Source: Duganella lactea (GTDB lineage Bacteria > Pseudomonadota > Gammaproteobacteria > Burkholderiales > Burkholderiaceae_D). Taken from it: 64,000 nucleotides of DNA. The DNA lies in NCBI RefSeq assembly GCF_009857505.1, contig NZ_WWCP01000032.1:1-64000 (forward strand), in the 5' to 3' direction. The notes below the pieces were generated by a model. The model was not told where the DNA came from. It did no database searches and worked only from the letters and a program-made list of their open reading frames with translations. Shown here in pieces: positions 43,597 through 52,253 of the stretch (positions are counted from its first letter, which is position 1; every line of letters starts with the position of its first letter). A program made the translations under genes and the position numbers.

Positions 43597-44271
43597 ATGG
43601 ATATCGATAGCATTATTCAGACCGCCACGGTCTACGCCATTCCTGTTCTTTTTGCAATTTCCCTGCATGAGGCCGCGCATGGCTATGTCGCCCGCTACTT
43701 CGGCGACCCCACCGCCGCCAATCTTGGCCGGCTCACCGCCAATCCGCTGAAACACATCGATCTGTTCGGCACGATACTGCTGCCGCTGTTTCTGGCGCTG
43801 ATCAAGCTGCCGCCGCTGGGCTTCGCCAAACCGGTGCCGGTGGATTTCGGCAACTTGCGCAATCCGAAAAAGCAGATGGCGTTCGTGGCCGCCGCCGGTC
43901 CCGCCGCCAATTTTGTCATGGGCCTGGGCTGGATGCTGCTGTGGGTGGTGTGCGCCTATGTGTTCCGCCTGACCGACGATGATTTCTTCGTCAATATGAC
44001 CAAGGCCGGCATTGGCGTGAACTCGGCGATGTGCGTGTTCAACCTGATTCCGCTGCCGCCGCTCGATGGCGGGCGCATCGTCACCGGCCTGTTGCCGATG
44101 TCGCTGGCGCGGCCGTATGCGCGGATCGAGCGCTACGGCCTGTTCGTGTTTATCGGCCTGATCGTGCTGCTGCAGATGAATGTGCTGACGGGCTTCCTGG
44201 TATCCGGCATGCACCTGCTGCAGGTGGTGTGGTATGAGCTGTCCTGGCCGCTGCGCGCATTGTTCAGCTGA
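43597..44271 (+). CDS. site-2 protease family (M50) membrane metalloprotease
   Basis: A 224-aa polytopic protein of the short M50 branch. The zinc motif HEAAHGYVARYFGD lies in the first helix, and LIPLPPLDGGRIV (NPDG-equivalent) contributes the third ligand. A conserved PVPVDFGNLRNPKKQM loop separates them. There is no PDZ domain. The substrate is unknown; homologues often sit beside trpS, as here (8-base gap). Confidence 0.88.
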   Translation: MDIDSIIQTATVYAIPVLFAISLHEAAHGYVARYFGDPTAANLGRLTANPLKHIDLFGTILLPLFLALIKLPPLGFAKPVPVDFGNLRNPKKQMAFVAAAGPAANFVMGLGWMLLWVVCAYVFRLTDDDFFVNMTKAGIGVNSAMCVFNLIPLPPLDGGRIVTGLLPMSLARPYARIERYGLFVFIGLIVLLQMNVLTGFLVSGMHLLQVVWYELSWPLRALFS

Positions 44272-44279
44272 GGCACGCC

Positions 44280-45482
44280 ATGTATCCCGATCGCGTCGTC
44301 TCCGGCATGCGTCCCACCGGCTCCATGCATCTGGGCCACTATCATGGGGCGCTGAAAAACTGGATCAGGCTGCAGACCGAGCTGCCGTGCCTGTTCTTCG
44401 TGGCCGACTGGCACGCGCTGACCACGCACTACGACGACCCCAGCGTCATCGAGCGCAGCACCTGGGACATGCTGATCGACTGGCTGGCCGCCGGCATCGA
44501 CCCGTCGCAATCCACGCTGTTCATCCAGTCGCGCGTGCCCGAGCATGCCGAGCTGCAACTGCTGCTGTCGATGGCCACGCCGCTGGGCTGGCTCGAACGT
44601 GTGCCGACCTACAAGGACCAGATCGACAATTTGGCCAATAAAGACCTGGCAACCTATGGCTTCCTCGGCTATCCACTGCTGCAGGCGGCGGACGTGCTGA
44701 TCTACCGCGCGAGCCAGGTGCCGGTCGGCGAGGACCAGGTGCCGCACATTGAAATGATGCGCGAGATCGCGCGCCGTTTTAATCACTTGTACGGCAAAGA
44801 GAAGGGTTTCGAGGAGAAGGCGCAGGAAGCGGTGAAAAAGCTGGGCAGCAAGCGCGCCAAGCTGTACAACGAACTGCGCACCGACTACCAGCAGGACGGC
44901 AAAGACGAGGCGCTGGCGCAGGCCAAGGCCATGCTGGACGACGCCCAAAGCCTGTCGCTGGGCGACCGCGAGCGCCTGTTCGGCTACCTCGAAGGCAGCC
45001 GCAAGCTGATCCTGGTCGAGCCGCAGGCGCGCCTGACCGAGGCGTCGCGCCTGCCCGGCCTCGATGGCCGCAAGATGTCCAAGAGCTATGGCAACGCCAT
45101 CGCGCTGCGCGAGGACAAGGAATCCGTCAGCAAAAAGATCAAGACCATGCCGACCGATCCGGCGCGCGTGCGCCGCACCGACGCCGGCGATCCCGAGCGC
45201 TGCCCGGTGTGGCAGTTCCATCAGGTCTATTCTGATTTGCCGACCAGGGAATGGGTGGTCAAGGGCTGCAAATCAGCCGGCATCGGCTGCATCGAATGCA
45301 AACAGCCGGTGATTGAAGCGATTATCAGGGAACAGGAACCCATGCACGAGCGCGCCCAGGCGTATCTGGACGACCCCTCGCTGGTGCGCGCCATCGTTGC
45401 CGACGGCAATGACGTGGCCCGCAAGCTGGCGCTCGAAACCATGCGCGATGTGCGCGAGGCCATGGGCCTGGCCTATACGTAA
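44280..45482 (+). CDS. trpS: tryptophanyl-tRNA synthetase
   Basis: A 400-aa class I synthetase charging tRNA-Trp. The HIGH-like signature is HLGHYHGAL (residues 16-24) and the KMSKS loop is GRKMSKSYGN. GEDQVPHIEMMREIARRFN is a further family block. It is longer than the E. coli enzyme because of an insertion in the second half (residues 165-235), as in other betaproteobacteria. No T-box or leader peptide is visible upstream. Confidence 0.95.
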   Translation: MYPDRVVSGMRPTGSMHLGHYHGALKNWIRLQTELPCLFFVADWHALTTHYDDPSVIERSTWDMLIDWLAAGIDPSQSTLFIQSRVPEHAELQLLLSMATPLGWLERVPTYKDQIDNLANKDLATYGFLGYPLLQAADVLIYRASQVPVGEDQVPHIEMMREIARRFNHLYGKEKGFEEKAQEAVKKLGSKRAKLYNELRTDYQQDGKDEALAQAKAMLDDAQSLSLGDRERLFGYLEGSRKLILVEPQARLTEASRLPGLDGRKMSKSYGNAIALREDKESVSKKIKTMPTDPARVRRTDAGDPERCPVWQFHQVYSDLPTREWVVKGCKSAGIGCIECKQPVIEAIIREQEPMHERAQAYLDDPSLVRAIVADGNDVARKLALETMRDVREAMGLAYT

Positions 45483-45497
45483 ATGCAGGTAAAAGCG

Positions 45498-46046
45498 ATG
45501 AACGATCAAATCTCCCCTTGGGTGCAGCGCTATGCGCCGCTGGTTCCCGGCGGCGCCGTGCTGGACCTCGCTTGCGGCAGCGGCCGCCATGCGCGCCATC
45601 TGGCCGCGCTGGGCCATGAGGTGGTGGCGGTCGACCGCGACGCCAGCGCGCTGGCGGCCGCCTGTGGCCCCGGCATCACCACCAGCGCCATCGATCTGGA
45701 AGAGGAGGGCGCGGCCTGGCCGTTTGGTCCGCACCGTTTTGCCGGCATCGTGATCACAAACTACCTGCATCGCCCGCTAATGGCCGATATGTTGGGCAGC
45801 CTGGCGCCGAACGGCGTGCTGATTTACGAGACTTTCGCGGCTGGCAACGAGCAGTTCGGCAAGCCGTCGAATCCGGCGTTTTTGCTGCAGCCGGGCGAGC
45901 TGCTGGCGCTGGCCGTCGCCCATGGCTTGCGGGTGGTCGCCTTCGAGGACGGCGTCATCGACCATCCAAAAGCTGCCATGGTGCAACGGCTGTGTGCCGT
46001 GAAGCCTGACTTTCCGCGGGAGGCGGCGCTGTTGCCGCCATTTTGA
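45498..46046 (+). CDS. class I SAM-dependent methyltransferase
   Basis: A 182-aa methyltransferase-domain protein. Motif I is VLDLACGSGRHARHLA, followed by the acidic end of beta2 (VVAVDRDASAL) and IVITNYLHRPLM at motif II/III. It resembles the TehB-like/methyltransferase-11 group, with unknown substrate. The ATG at 45498 has AGGTAAAAGCG upstream; an ATG at 45483, directly after the trpS stop, is less likely. Probably in the trpS operon. Confidence 0.8.
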   Translation: MNDQISPWVQRYAPLVPGGAVLDLACGSGRHARHLAALGHEVVAVDRDASALAAACGPGITTSAIDLEEEGAAWPFGPHRFAGIVITNYLHRPLMADMLGSLAPNGVLIYETFAAGNEQFGKPSNPAFLLQPGELLALAVAHGLRVVAFEDGVIDHPKAAMVQRLCAVKPDFPREAALLPPF

Positions 46047-46130
46047 GCGCCGATTTGTCTGCCGGAATGCACCACGCGCGCAGCCTATCGACTACAATCG
46101 TTGTTTTAATACTTTTCGCAGTGATTACCT

Positions 46131-47006
46131 ATGATTAAGGGCAGCATCGTAGCAATCGTCACCCCGATGCACGCAGACGGCAGTCTGGACTTCGAGGGCT
46201 TGAATCAGCTGATCGACTGGCACATTGCCGAAGGTACGGACAGCATCGTCATCGCCGGCACCACCGGTGAATCGGCCACCGTCAGCGTGGAAGAGCATTG
46301 CGCGCTGATCAAGGCGGCCGTCACCAAGGTGGCCGGCCGCATTCCGGTCATCGCCGGCGCGGGCGGCAACTCGACCGCCGAGGCGATCAAGCTGACCAGC
46401 TTCGCCAAGGAAGCCGGCGCCGATGCTACGCTGCAAGTGGTTCCTTACTACAACCGCCCGACACAGGAAGGCATGTACCAGCACTTCAAGGCCATCGCCA
46501 CGGCGGTCGACTTGCCGGTGATCCTGTACAACGTGCCTGGCCGTACCGTGGCCGACATGAGCAACGAGACCATCCTGCGCCTGGCGCAGATCCCCAACAT
46601 CGTCGGCGTCAAGGACGCGACCGGCAACATCGGCCGCGGCTACGACCTGCTGCGTCTGGCGCCGCGCTCGTTCGCCGTCTATTCGGGCGACGACGCCACC
46701 GCCATGGCCCTGATGCTGGCCGGCGGCGCCGGCAATATTTCGGTCACCGCCAACGTGGCGCCGCGCATGATGGCCGACATGTGCAAGGCGGCGATGGCCG
46801 GCGACATCGCCACCGCCATCGCGCTGAACAATAAAGTCTTCCCGCTGCACCAGAAACTGTTCATCGAACCGAATCCGGTGCCGGTCAAGTGGGCCTTGGC
46901 GGCAATGGGCAAAATGCCGTCCGGCATCCGTCTGCCGCTGGTCCCGCTGGCCGAAGACTGCCATGCGGCAGTACGTTCTGCCCTGCACGAAGCCGGCGTA
47001 CTGTAA
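46131..47006 (+). CDS. dapA: 4-hydroxy-tetrahydrodipicolinate synthase
   Basis: A 291-aa aldolase condensing pyruvate with aspartate semialdehyde, the first committed step of lysine and meso-DAP synthesis. GTTGESATVSVEEH near residue 44, the Tyr in VVPYYNRPTQEGMY, and the Schiff-base Lys in IVGVKDATGNIGRG define the class-I enzyme. dapA-bamC order is the conserved proteobacterial arrangement. Confidence 0.96.
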   Translation: MIKGSIVAIVTPMHADGSLDFEGLNQLIDWHIAEGTDSIVIAGTTGESATVSVEEHCALIKAAVTKVAGRIPVIAGAGGNSTAEAIKLTSFAKEAGADATLQVVPYYNRPTQEGMYQHFKAIATAVDLPVILYNVPGRTVADMSNETILRLAQIPNIVGVKDATGNIGRGYDLLRLAPRSFAVYSGDDATAMALMLAGGAGNISVTANVAPRMMADMCKAAMAGDIATAIALNNKVFPLHQKLFIEPNPVPVKWALAAMGKMPSGIRLPLVPLAEDCHAAVRSALHEAGVL

Positions 47007-47083
47007 TATTCGTAGCGACAAGCAACTAGCCCCGACCTGGGTCGGATCATATTTTGCTGCACCTCAGCTTCTTAAGTAACGAC

Positions 47084-48283
47084 ATGACTATTCGCAAGAC
47101 AGCTTTTATTTCCTCGCAGCGCGCCCTGGTGGCCGGCGCCGTGGTGGCGACCGTGACCAGCCTGACGGGCTGCGGCATGATCAGCTCGGTGGTAGGCAAC
47201 GACAAGGTGGACTACCGCTCGGCCAAGAAGGCCAGCACGCTGGACGTGCCGCCGGACCTGACCCAACTGCAGAAAGACAACCGCTATTCGCTGCCGGACT
47301 CGAACAACGGCGTGGCCACCGCTTCCGGTTACAACGCCTCGAAGGCGGCCCAGTCGGGTGCGCTGAACCAGGGCGCGGTCGTGGTGCCCGGCCAGCCAGC
47401 CGCCGGCACCGTGGCGCAGACCACGCTGAGCGATATCAAGGTCGAGCGCGACGGCAACCAGCGCTGGCTGATCGTCAAGCAGACGCCGGAACAGCTGTGG
47501 CCGCAGTTGAAACAGTTCTGGGAAGACTCGGGCTTCACGCTGTCGCAGGAATTGCCGGCGGCCGGCATCATGGAAACCGAGTGGAACGAGAACCGCGCCA
47601 AGATTCCGCAGGACTTCATCCGCAACACCATCGGCAAGGTTTTCGACTCGGTCTATTCGAGCGGCGAGCGTGACAAGTTCCGCACCCGCATCGAGCGCCG
47701 CGCCGACGGTTCCAGCGAGATCTACATCAGCCACCGTGGCGTGCAGGAAGTGGCCGTGGGCACCGACAAGGAAAGCACCAAGTGGATGGCGCGCCCGAAC
47801 GATCCAGGCCTGGAGGCCGAATTCCTGGCCCGTATGATGAACAAACTGGGTAATGGCGGCGAGCAGCTGGCGCAAGCCAAGGACGCCGTCGACAGCGCCA
47901 TCGTGCAGCCGCAACACGCTTCGCTGGTGGGCACGGGCGCCGACCGCGCCGTGCAGGTGGACGAGGGCTTCGACCGCGCCTGGCGCCGTGTGGGCCTGGC
48001 GCTGGACCGCGCCGGCTTCACCGTGGAAGACCGCGATCGTACCCAGGGCATTTACTTCGTGCGTTACATTAACGATACGGCCGAATCGAAAGGCTTCTTC
48101 AGCAAGCTGTTCAGCTGGGGCTCGTCGGACGAGGCGGACAAGGAAGCGCAGCGTTATCGCATTTCGGTCAAAGCGGCCGAGGGTAATGCCAGCGTGGTGA
48201 AAGTCTTGAGCAACAAGGGTGAGGCGGAAGCCAGCCCGGTCGGCGAAAAGATTCTGACGCTGCTGCATGAGCAATTGAAATAA
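47084..48283 (+). CDS. bamC: outer membrane assembly lipoprotein BamC
   Basis: A 399-aa lipoprotein of the BAM complex. The signal peptide ends at the lipobox SLTGC. A BamC-type N-terminal lasso (LDVPPDLTQLQKDNRYSLPD) binds BamD; two helix-grip domains follow (residues 130-235 and 290-395), separated by a linker. I use the ATG at 47084. It follows dapA by 77 bases, with a weak hairpin CCGAC...GTCGG (47032-47045) between. A strong terminator lies 35 bases after the stop. Confidence 0.92.
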   Translation: MTIRKTAFISSQRALVAGAVVATVTSLTGCGMISSVVGNDKVDYRSAKKASTLDVPPDLTQLQKDNRYSLPDSNNGVATASGYNASKAAQSGALNQGAVVVPGQPAAGTVAQTTLSDIKVERDGNQRWLIVKQTPEQLWPQLKQFWEDSGFTLSQELPAAGIMETEWNENRAKIPQDFIRNTIGKVFDSVYSSGERDKFRTRIERRADGSSEIYISHRGVQEVAVGTDKESTKWMARPNDPGLEAEFLARMMNKLGNGGEQLAQAKDAVDSAIVQPQHASLVGTGADRAVQVDEGFDRAWRRVGLALDRAGFTVEDRDRTQGIYFVRYINDTAESKGFFSKLFSWGSSDEADKEAQRYRISVKAAEGNASVVKVLSNKGEAEASPVGEKILTLLHEQLK

Positions 48284-48318
48284 ACTGAAATAAGACCCGC
48301 CGCGCATCGCGGCGAAAG

Positions 48319-48369
48319 AAAACCGCCAGCCTGAGTGCGATGTGATCGCGCCTGGCTGGCGGTTTTTTT
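48319..48369 (+). terminator. intrinsic terminator after bamC
   Basis: AACCGCCAGCC (48321-48331) pairs perfectly with GGCTGGCGGTT (48354-48364), followed by a T-run to 48369. The loop itself contains GCGATGTGATCGC. Confidence 0.9.
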
Positions 48370-48405
48370 ATGGTGCCGATAAATGTATTTACAAATCAGC
48401 GGACG

Positions 48406-48436
48406 AAAAAAAACCGGCCAGAGGCCGGTTTTTTTC
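48406..48436. terminator. bidirectional intrinsic terminator
   Basis: AAACCGGCC-AGA-GGCCGGTTT is a perfect 9-bp stem with an A-run on one side and a T-run on the other. It therefore serves bamC (plus) and the lipoprotein gene (minus). Confidence 0.9.
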
Positions 48437-48447
48437 ACAAGCTGATA

Positions 48448-48693
48448 TTACTTCGAAGCAGCTGGAGCCGAAGCGGCTGGAGCGGCAGCGTCAGCTGGAG
48501 CCGAAGCGGCTGGAGCAGCAGCGTCAGCTGGAGCCGAAGCGGCTGGAGCGGCAGCGTCAGCGGCTGGAGCGGCTGGAGCTGGAGCAGCTTCTGGAGCAGC
48601 TACTGGAGCTGGAGCAGCAGGAGCTTCTTCTTTTTTCGAGCAAGCAGCCAGAGCCACGGCCAGCAGGGAGGCGATCAGCAGGGATTTTTTCAT
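48448..48693 (-). CDS. small Ala/Pro-rich lipoprotein with tandem repeats
   Basis: An 81-aa lipoprotein. MKKSLLIASLLAVALAAC is a textbook lipoprotein signal with Cys18 lipidated, followed by SKKEEAPAAPAP. The rest is almost only Ala, Pro, Ser and Asp, including near-identical 11-residue units AAPAASAPADA. Such low-complexity lipoproteins are thought to span or decorate the cell wall; no enzymatic domain exists. AAGGAAAA lies before the ATG. The DNA repeats make length variation between strains likely. Confidence 0.8.
   Translation of the reverse strand: MKKSLLIASLLAVALAACSKKEEAPAAPAPVAAPEAAPAPAAPAADAAAPAASAPADAAAPAASAPADAAAPAASAPAASK
48463..48568 (-). repeat. 33-bp tandem repeat within the lipoprotein gene
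   Basis: About three copies of a 33-base unit (plus strand GTCAGCTGGAGCCGAAGC followed by GGCTGGAGCRGCAGC) encode the 11-residue repeat. Copies differ at one or two bases, so the array is recent and prone to slippage. Confidence 0.8.
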
Positions 48694-48979
48694 GGATTTT
48701 CCTTAGTTAATTCAAAAATTAAACACAGTGTTGCGATTAATAATTACCGGTAATTATCGCTCATTAGGTCGTCTTCGAAGGCTTTCGTACCTAAGAAAAG
48801 GTGCCTACCAGACAACGGAAACTTCCTAGCCGAATATTATAGCGATTTTTAGTGCATCGCAATAGTTCAACAAGCTCAACCCAGGATAATTTTGCGGTAT
48901 CGCAACATTTCGATTCGGACCAATTTTGCGGTTTAGTCCATTGCACTACCGTGTTGACAGCATTCTACTCCTAACTTGC
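48694..48979. other. regulatory spacer upstream of the lipoprotein gene
   Basis: This AT-rich spacer holds a candidate -10 (TATAAT on the minus strand, 48841-48836), a perfect 18-bp palindrome (described separately), and the direct repeat AATTTTGCGGT at 48888-48898 and 48921-48931. The first copy lies in the small inverted repeat TTGCG-GTAT-CGCAA. No open frame of note. Confidence 0.5.
48740..48757. promoter_or_regulatory. perfect 18-bp palindrome, operator candidate
   Basis: ATAATTACCGGTAATTAT reads the same on both strands. It lies 47-64 bases upstream of the lipoprotein ATG, downstream of the candidate -10, where a repressor would block elongation. The regulator is unknown. Confidence 0.5.
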
Positions 48980-49456
48980 TCATAATCCAGTTGAGTTTGC
49001 GTACAAACCGGGGCTGGATGCTAACCAAATTGTAATAAAACGTTCCAAACTGATTTGCAGGTCTGGCACACCGTTAAAAACGGCTTCTCCACGGAAATGT
49101 TCGGCATGAAAACGGCGGACAATATCGCGCTGGTCGGCGATGCAGAAGGAGTCCGTCAATTGCCGCAACGACGGCGGCGTGCGGCGCACCTCGATCAAGT
49201 GGGCGTAATCGTCGAGCAGGCGCAGGAAGCGCGGCGCGTCGCGCTCGACCGGTTTGCCGTCGTGCGCCACCAGCTCCAGCCGGCCGCCACCTTGGAAGAA
49301 GCGGCGCAACTGGGCGTCGCTGGCGCTGCTGCCCAGTTGCCAGATGCTGAAATCCGGGTCGAACATCTGCAGCGTGCGCTCGGCGCGGGACCGGCAGGTG
49401 GCCAGATGCTGCTGGAATTCCGCCCGCGTGGTGAAGGGAATGACCTGCCTGTCCAT
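48980..49456 (-). CDS. conserved hypothetical protein, 158 aa
   Basis: A soluble protein with no signal peptide. Features are FTTRAEFQQHLATCRSRAERTLQMFDPDFSIWQLG at the N terminus and DAQLRRFFQGGGRLELVAHD in the middle. This helix-strand pattern recalls small domains related to phospholipase-D-type proteins (DUF7931-like), a tentative likeness only. It lies 15 bases downstream of the RoxA-like gene on the same strand, so an operon is likely. Confidence 0.65.
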   Translation of the reverse strand: MDRQVIPFTTRAEFQQHLATCRSRAERTLQMFDPDFSIWQLGSSASDAQLRRFFQGGGRLELVAHDGKPVERDAPRFLRLLDDYAHLIEVRRTPPSLRQLTDSFCIADQRDIVRRFHAEHFRGEAVFNGVPDLQISLERFITIWLASSPGLYANSTGL

Positions 49457-49471
49457 CGTGCCTCCGCGTGC

Positions 49472-50593
49472 TTAGCCCAACTCCGCCCAGCCGTCCTGAT
49501 ACCAGGTGTACAGCGCCTCCAGCACGTCGTCCGACGCGGCGGCGAATTCCTCCGGTTCCAGGCGGCGGTTGTTGGCCAGCAGTTCCAGCGTGGCCTTGTC
49601 GGCCTTGCCGACGCCGAACGATTCACCGTTGATGAAGACGTTCTTGCCGCGATACAGCATCTGCGTCTTGCGCGACAGGACCAGGCCTTTCTTCATCACC
49701 GCCTCGCCGAATTTGCCGACGGTGAGCGGCTTGGCCGGGCCGGTGAAGAACACATTGTGTTTCGGCTCCGACAGGTACTCGCCGAGGAAGATGGTGATGT
49801 CTTCCTCGGTGAAGCGCACCTTGTTGAGCTCGTCGGCCAGATCGGTCAGCATCTGGCGCGGAATCTCGGCCGGCTTGTCGGTGGCCTTGAGGTCCGGATC
49901 CTCATAGCGGCCCGGCAGGTCGATCGAGTCGGCCATGAACTGCAGGAAGCCTTCGCCCAGCTCCTGGTAGGACGGCAGACGGAAGCCGATCGAGTAGGTC
50001 TGGCAGTCGCCGATGGCGATGCCGTCGTGCGCGTATTGCGGCGGCAGGTACAGCATGTCGCCCGGGTTCAGCACCAGATCTTCTTCCGGCTCGAAATTGG
50101 CCAGGATCTTCAGCGGCAGGCCGTCGATCAGCGTCAGGTCCTTCTGCTTGCCGATGCGCCAGCGGCGCTGGCCCTGGGCCTGCAGCAGGAACACGTCGTA
50201 GGAATCGAAATGCGGACCGACGCCGCCGCCATCGGTGGCGAAGCTGATCATCAGATCGTCCAGGCGGGCGTCCGGCAGGAAGCGGAACTGGCGCAGCAGC
50301 GCGTCGGCCTTGGCGTCGAACAGGTTGACGCCCTGGACCAGCATGGTCCATTGCTGCTTGTCGCGCGGCGGCAGTTCGGCCAGCGGGCCGTGTTGCAGCG
50401 ACCATTGGCCGTCGAAGCCGGTGACCAGGCGCGATTCGGCGTGGTTGGTGGCGGCCAGTTTGGCCAGCGCGTCAAGGCTGAGCAGCGGCTTGAAGCCGGG
50501 GATGGCGTTGCGGATCAGGAGCGGCTTTTTATGCCAGTAGTCGCGCAGGAACTGCGCCGGCGTGATGTCGCCGAGGAGCGGTAATTTTTTCAT
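49472..50593 (-). CDS. ribosomal protein uL16 arginine hydroxylase, RoxA/YcfD-like
   Basis: A 373-aa JmjC-type 2-oxoglutarate/Fe(II) oxygenase, the same length as E. coli YcfD. The metal triad is in GVGPHFDSYDVFLLQ (HxD) and YAHDGIAIG (His); the cupin core includes RWRIGKQ and GDMLYLPPQ. The N-terminal FLRDYWHKKPLLIRNA is the family opening. The C-terminal third is the winged-helix dimerisation part. By homology it hydroxylates an Arg of uL16. Monocistronic or followed by the 158-aa gene. Confidence 0.9.
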   Translation of the reverse strand: MKKLPLLGDITPAQFLRDYWHKKPLLIRNAIPGFKPLLSLDALAKLAATNHAESRLVTGFDGQWSLQHGPLAELPPRDKQQWTMLVQGVNLFDAKADALLRQFRFLPDARLDDLMISFATDGGGVGPHFDSYDVFLLQAQGQRRWRIGKQKDLTLIDGLPLKILANFEPEEDLVLNPGDMLYLPPQYAHDGIAIGDCQTYSIGFRLPSYQELGEGFLQFMADSIDLPGRYEDPDLKATDKPAEIPRQMLTDLADELNKVRFTEEDITIFLGEYLSEPKHNVFFTGPAKPLTVGKFGEAVMKKGLVLSRKTQMLYRGKNVFINGESFGVGKADKATLELLANNRRLEPEEFAAASDDVLEALYTWYQDGWAELG

Positions 50594-50730
50594 ACCGCAT
50601 TATAAACCGGGCCGCGCCCAACCCCACCCCTAAGCGTCGCCCGCCGTCGTCATTCCCGAGCGGGACGCGCGGCAGGTCCGCCGGCGATCCAAGGTATAAT
50701 CCAAGGCTAATTACAGAAAGGAAGCACAAA

Positions 50731-51273
50731 ATGAAGATTGCCAAGAATACAGTCGTGACTGTGAATTACAAACTGTCCGATGCCCAGGACAATCTGATCG
50801 AAGACGGCAGTCAGCCCATGGTCTACCTGCATGGCGGCTACGAGAACACGCTGCCGAAAATCGAAGAAGAACTCGACGGCAAGGAAGTCGGCTATTCGTC
50901 CATCATCCAGATCGAACCGGAAGACGCGTTCGGCGACTACGACGCCTCGCTGGTGAAAGTGGAAGAGCGCAACCGCCTGCCGGAACCGCTGGAAGTGGGC
51001 ATGCAGTTCGAAGGCATGCCGGATGGCGAAGGCGGCGCGGAAGAAGCCATGATCTTCACCGTGACCGACATCGCCGACGACAAAGTGGTCCTGGACGGCA
51101 ATCACCCGCTGGCCGGCATGGCGCTGCGCTTCGCGCTGAGCGTCGCCGACGTGCGCGAAGCCACCGATGAAGAAATCGCCCACGGCCACGTGCACGGCGC
51201 CCACGGTCACCATCACGACGAAGATGATGAAGGCGAGGAAGGCGATCACGTCGCCATCCACCCGATTCACTAA
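50731..51273 (+). CDS. slyD: FKBP-type peptidyl-prolyl isomerase SlyD
   Basis: A 180-aa cytosolic chaperone/isomerase. The FKBP core is interrupted by the IF domain: VTVNYKLSDAQDNLIEDG, YLHGGYENTLPKIEEELDGKEVG, and DAFGDYDASLV. The Cys-poor, His- and acid-rich tail (HGHVHGAHGHHHDEDDEGEEGD) is a nickel/zinc-binding feature. GAAAGGAAGCAC precedes the ATG. Its 3' end overlaps the convergent exported-protein gene by 4 bases. Confidence 0.93.
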   Translation: MKIAKNTVVTVNYKLSDAQDNLIEDGSQPMVYLHGGYENTLPKIEEELDGKEVGYSSIIQIEPEDAFGDYDASLVKVEERNRLPEPLEVGMQFEGMPDGEGGAEEAMIFTVTDIADDKVVLDGNHPLAGMALRFALSVADVREATDEEIAHGHVHGAHGHHHDEDDEGEEGDHVAIHPIH

Positions 51274-52253
51274 TCGTTCGGCGCCGCAGCGCTGCCGCCC
51301 TTGATCGAGAACAGGGCGGCGGCGCCCGGCGCCACGCGCACTTCGGCCCAGTCGGCGGCCATGTTCACGTGCCCCACATTGCCGCGCCATTCGATGGCCG
51401 GCTCCACATGCGGCGCGCCCGCCCGCGGCGCTTGCGCATCAATCAGCAGCACCTTCCCCTTGTATTTCTCCGCCATCGCCCGGATTTGCTTGCGCACCTC
51501 GGCAAAGCCATCGTGTTTGCTCTGGAACGACGGCAGCAGCGAGAAGCCTGCGTCCTCCGTCACGCCGGGATCGCCGTCCGAGAACAGCACCAGTCCCGCC
51601 ATCTTCTGCCGGTCGGCCATCGAGAACAAGCGGTGCAGCCAGGCGCGGTTGGCCACCAGCCGGTCTTCATACTCGCTGTTGCGGCCCGCTTCCGGGCGAT
51701 AGTGGTTGTTGTTCGCCGGCAGATTGATGGTGGCGAACAGCACCTTGTTGACTTCCCAGTGCGCGTTCTCGGCATAGCTGCGGAACTTGGCGGTGGACGA
51801 CAGGCGCGTTACCTGAATGCGGCGGATGCCGAGCGACTCGCTGTCGGCATAAAACAGTTCGCGCAGGCGGTTCAGCCGTTCGATGGCGTTGGAGCGGCCG
51901 GCGGAGTTGAGACAGGCGCTCCAGTCGCTGCCTGCCAGCGACACCACCATCGGCCCCGAGGACTCATTCAGCAGCGCGCGGCGCTGCGCGTACAGTGTGT
52001 CGCTGCAAGGCTCGCTGGCGGCCTTGATGCCGGTGGCAACCACAAAGGCCGGATAGTTCTGCGAGGCGTCGGCGACGGCGCGCTGCAGCGCCGCCTCATC
52101 GCGCCCATGCTGCAGCGGATGGCCGATGACGCCGAACACGAACGGCTTTTGCGGCGGCGTGGCCGCTGTGATCGGCGGCATGGCGTGGGCGCCCGCCGCC
52201 AGCGCCGTGGCGGCGGCCAGCAGTGCGAGACGGGCGCGCGCGCCGCGCATCAT
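51270..52253 (-). CDS. exported hypothetical protein, 327 aa
   Basis: Exported: the signal peptide (ARLALLAAATALAAGAHA) is followed by a globular domain starting KPFVFGVIGHPL. The blocks VVSLAGSDWSAC, FATINLPANNNHY and GLVLFSDGDPGV recall metallophosphatase-like folds, but the standard Asp-His metal motif is not seen. It starts within the mutS stop (ATGATG), so it is coupled to mutS. Function unknown. Confidence 0.7.
   Translation of the reverse strand: MMRGARARLALLAAATALAAGAHAMPPITAATPPQKPFVFGVIGHPLQHGRDEAALQRAVADASQNYPAFVVATGIKAASEPCSDTLYAQRRALLNESSGPMVVSLAGSDWSACLNSAGRSNAIERLNRLRELFYADSESLGIRRIQVTRLSSTAKFRSYAENAHWEVNKVLFATINLPANNNHYRPEAGRNSEYEDRLVANRAWLHRLFSMADRQKMAGLVLFSDGDPGVTEDAGFSLLPSFQSKHDGFAEVRKQIRAMAEKYKGKVLLIDAQAPRAGAPHVEPAIEWRGNVGHVNMAADWAEVRVAPGAAALFSIKGGSAAAPND

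Noticed and set aside
48342..48753. Ser/Trp-rich frames on the plus strand across the 33-bp repeats
   Set aside because: Shadow of the minus-strand lipoprotein, which has a lipoprotein signal and a ribosome-binding site; the plus frames run through two terminators.
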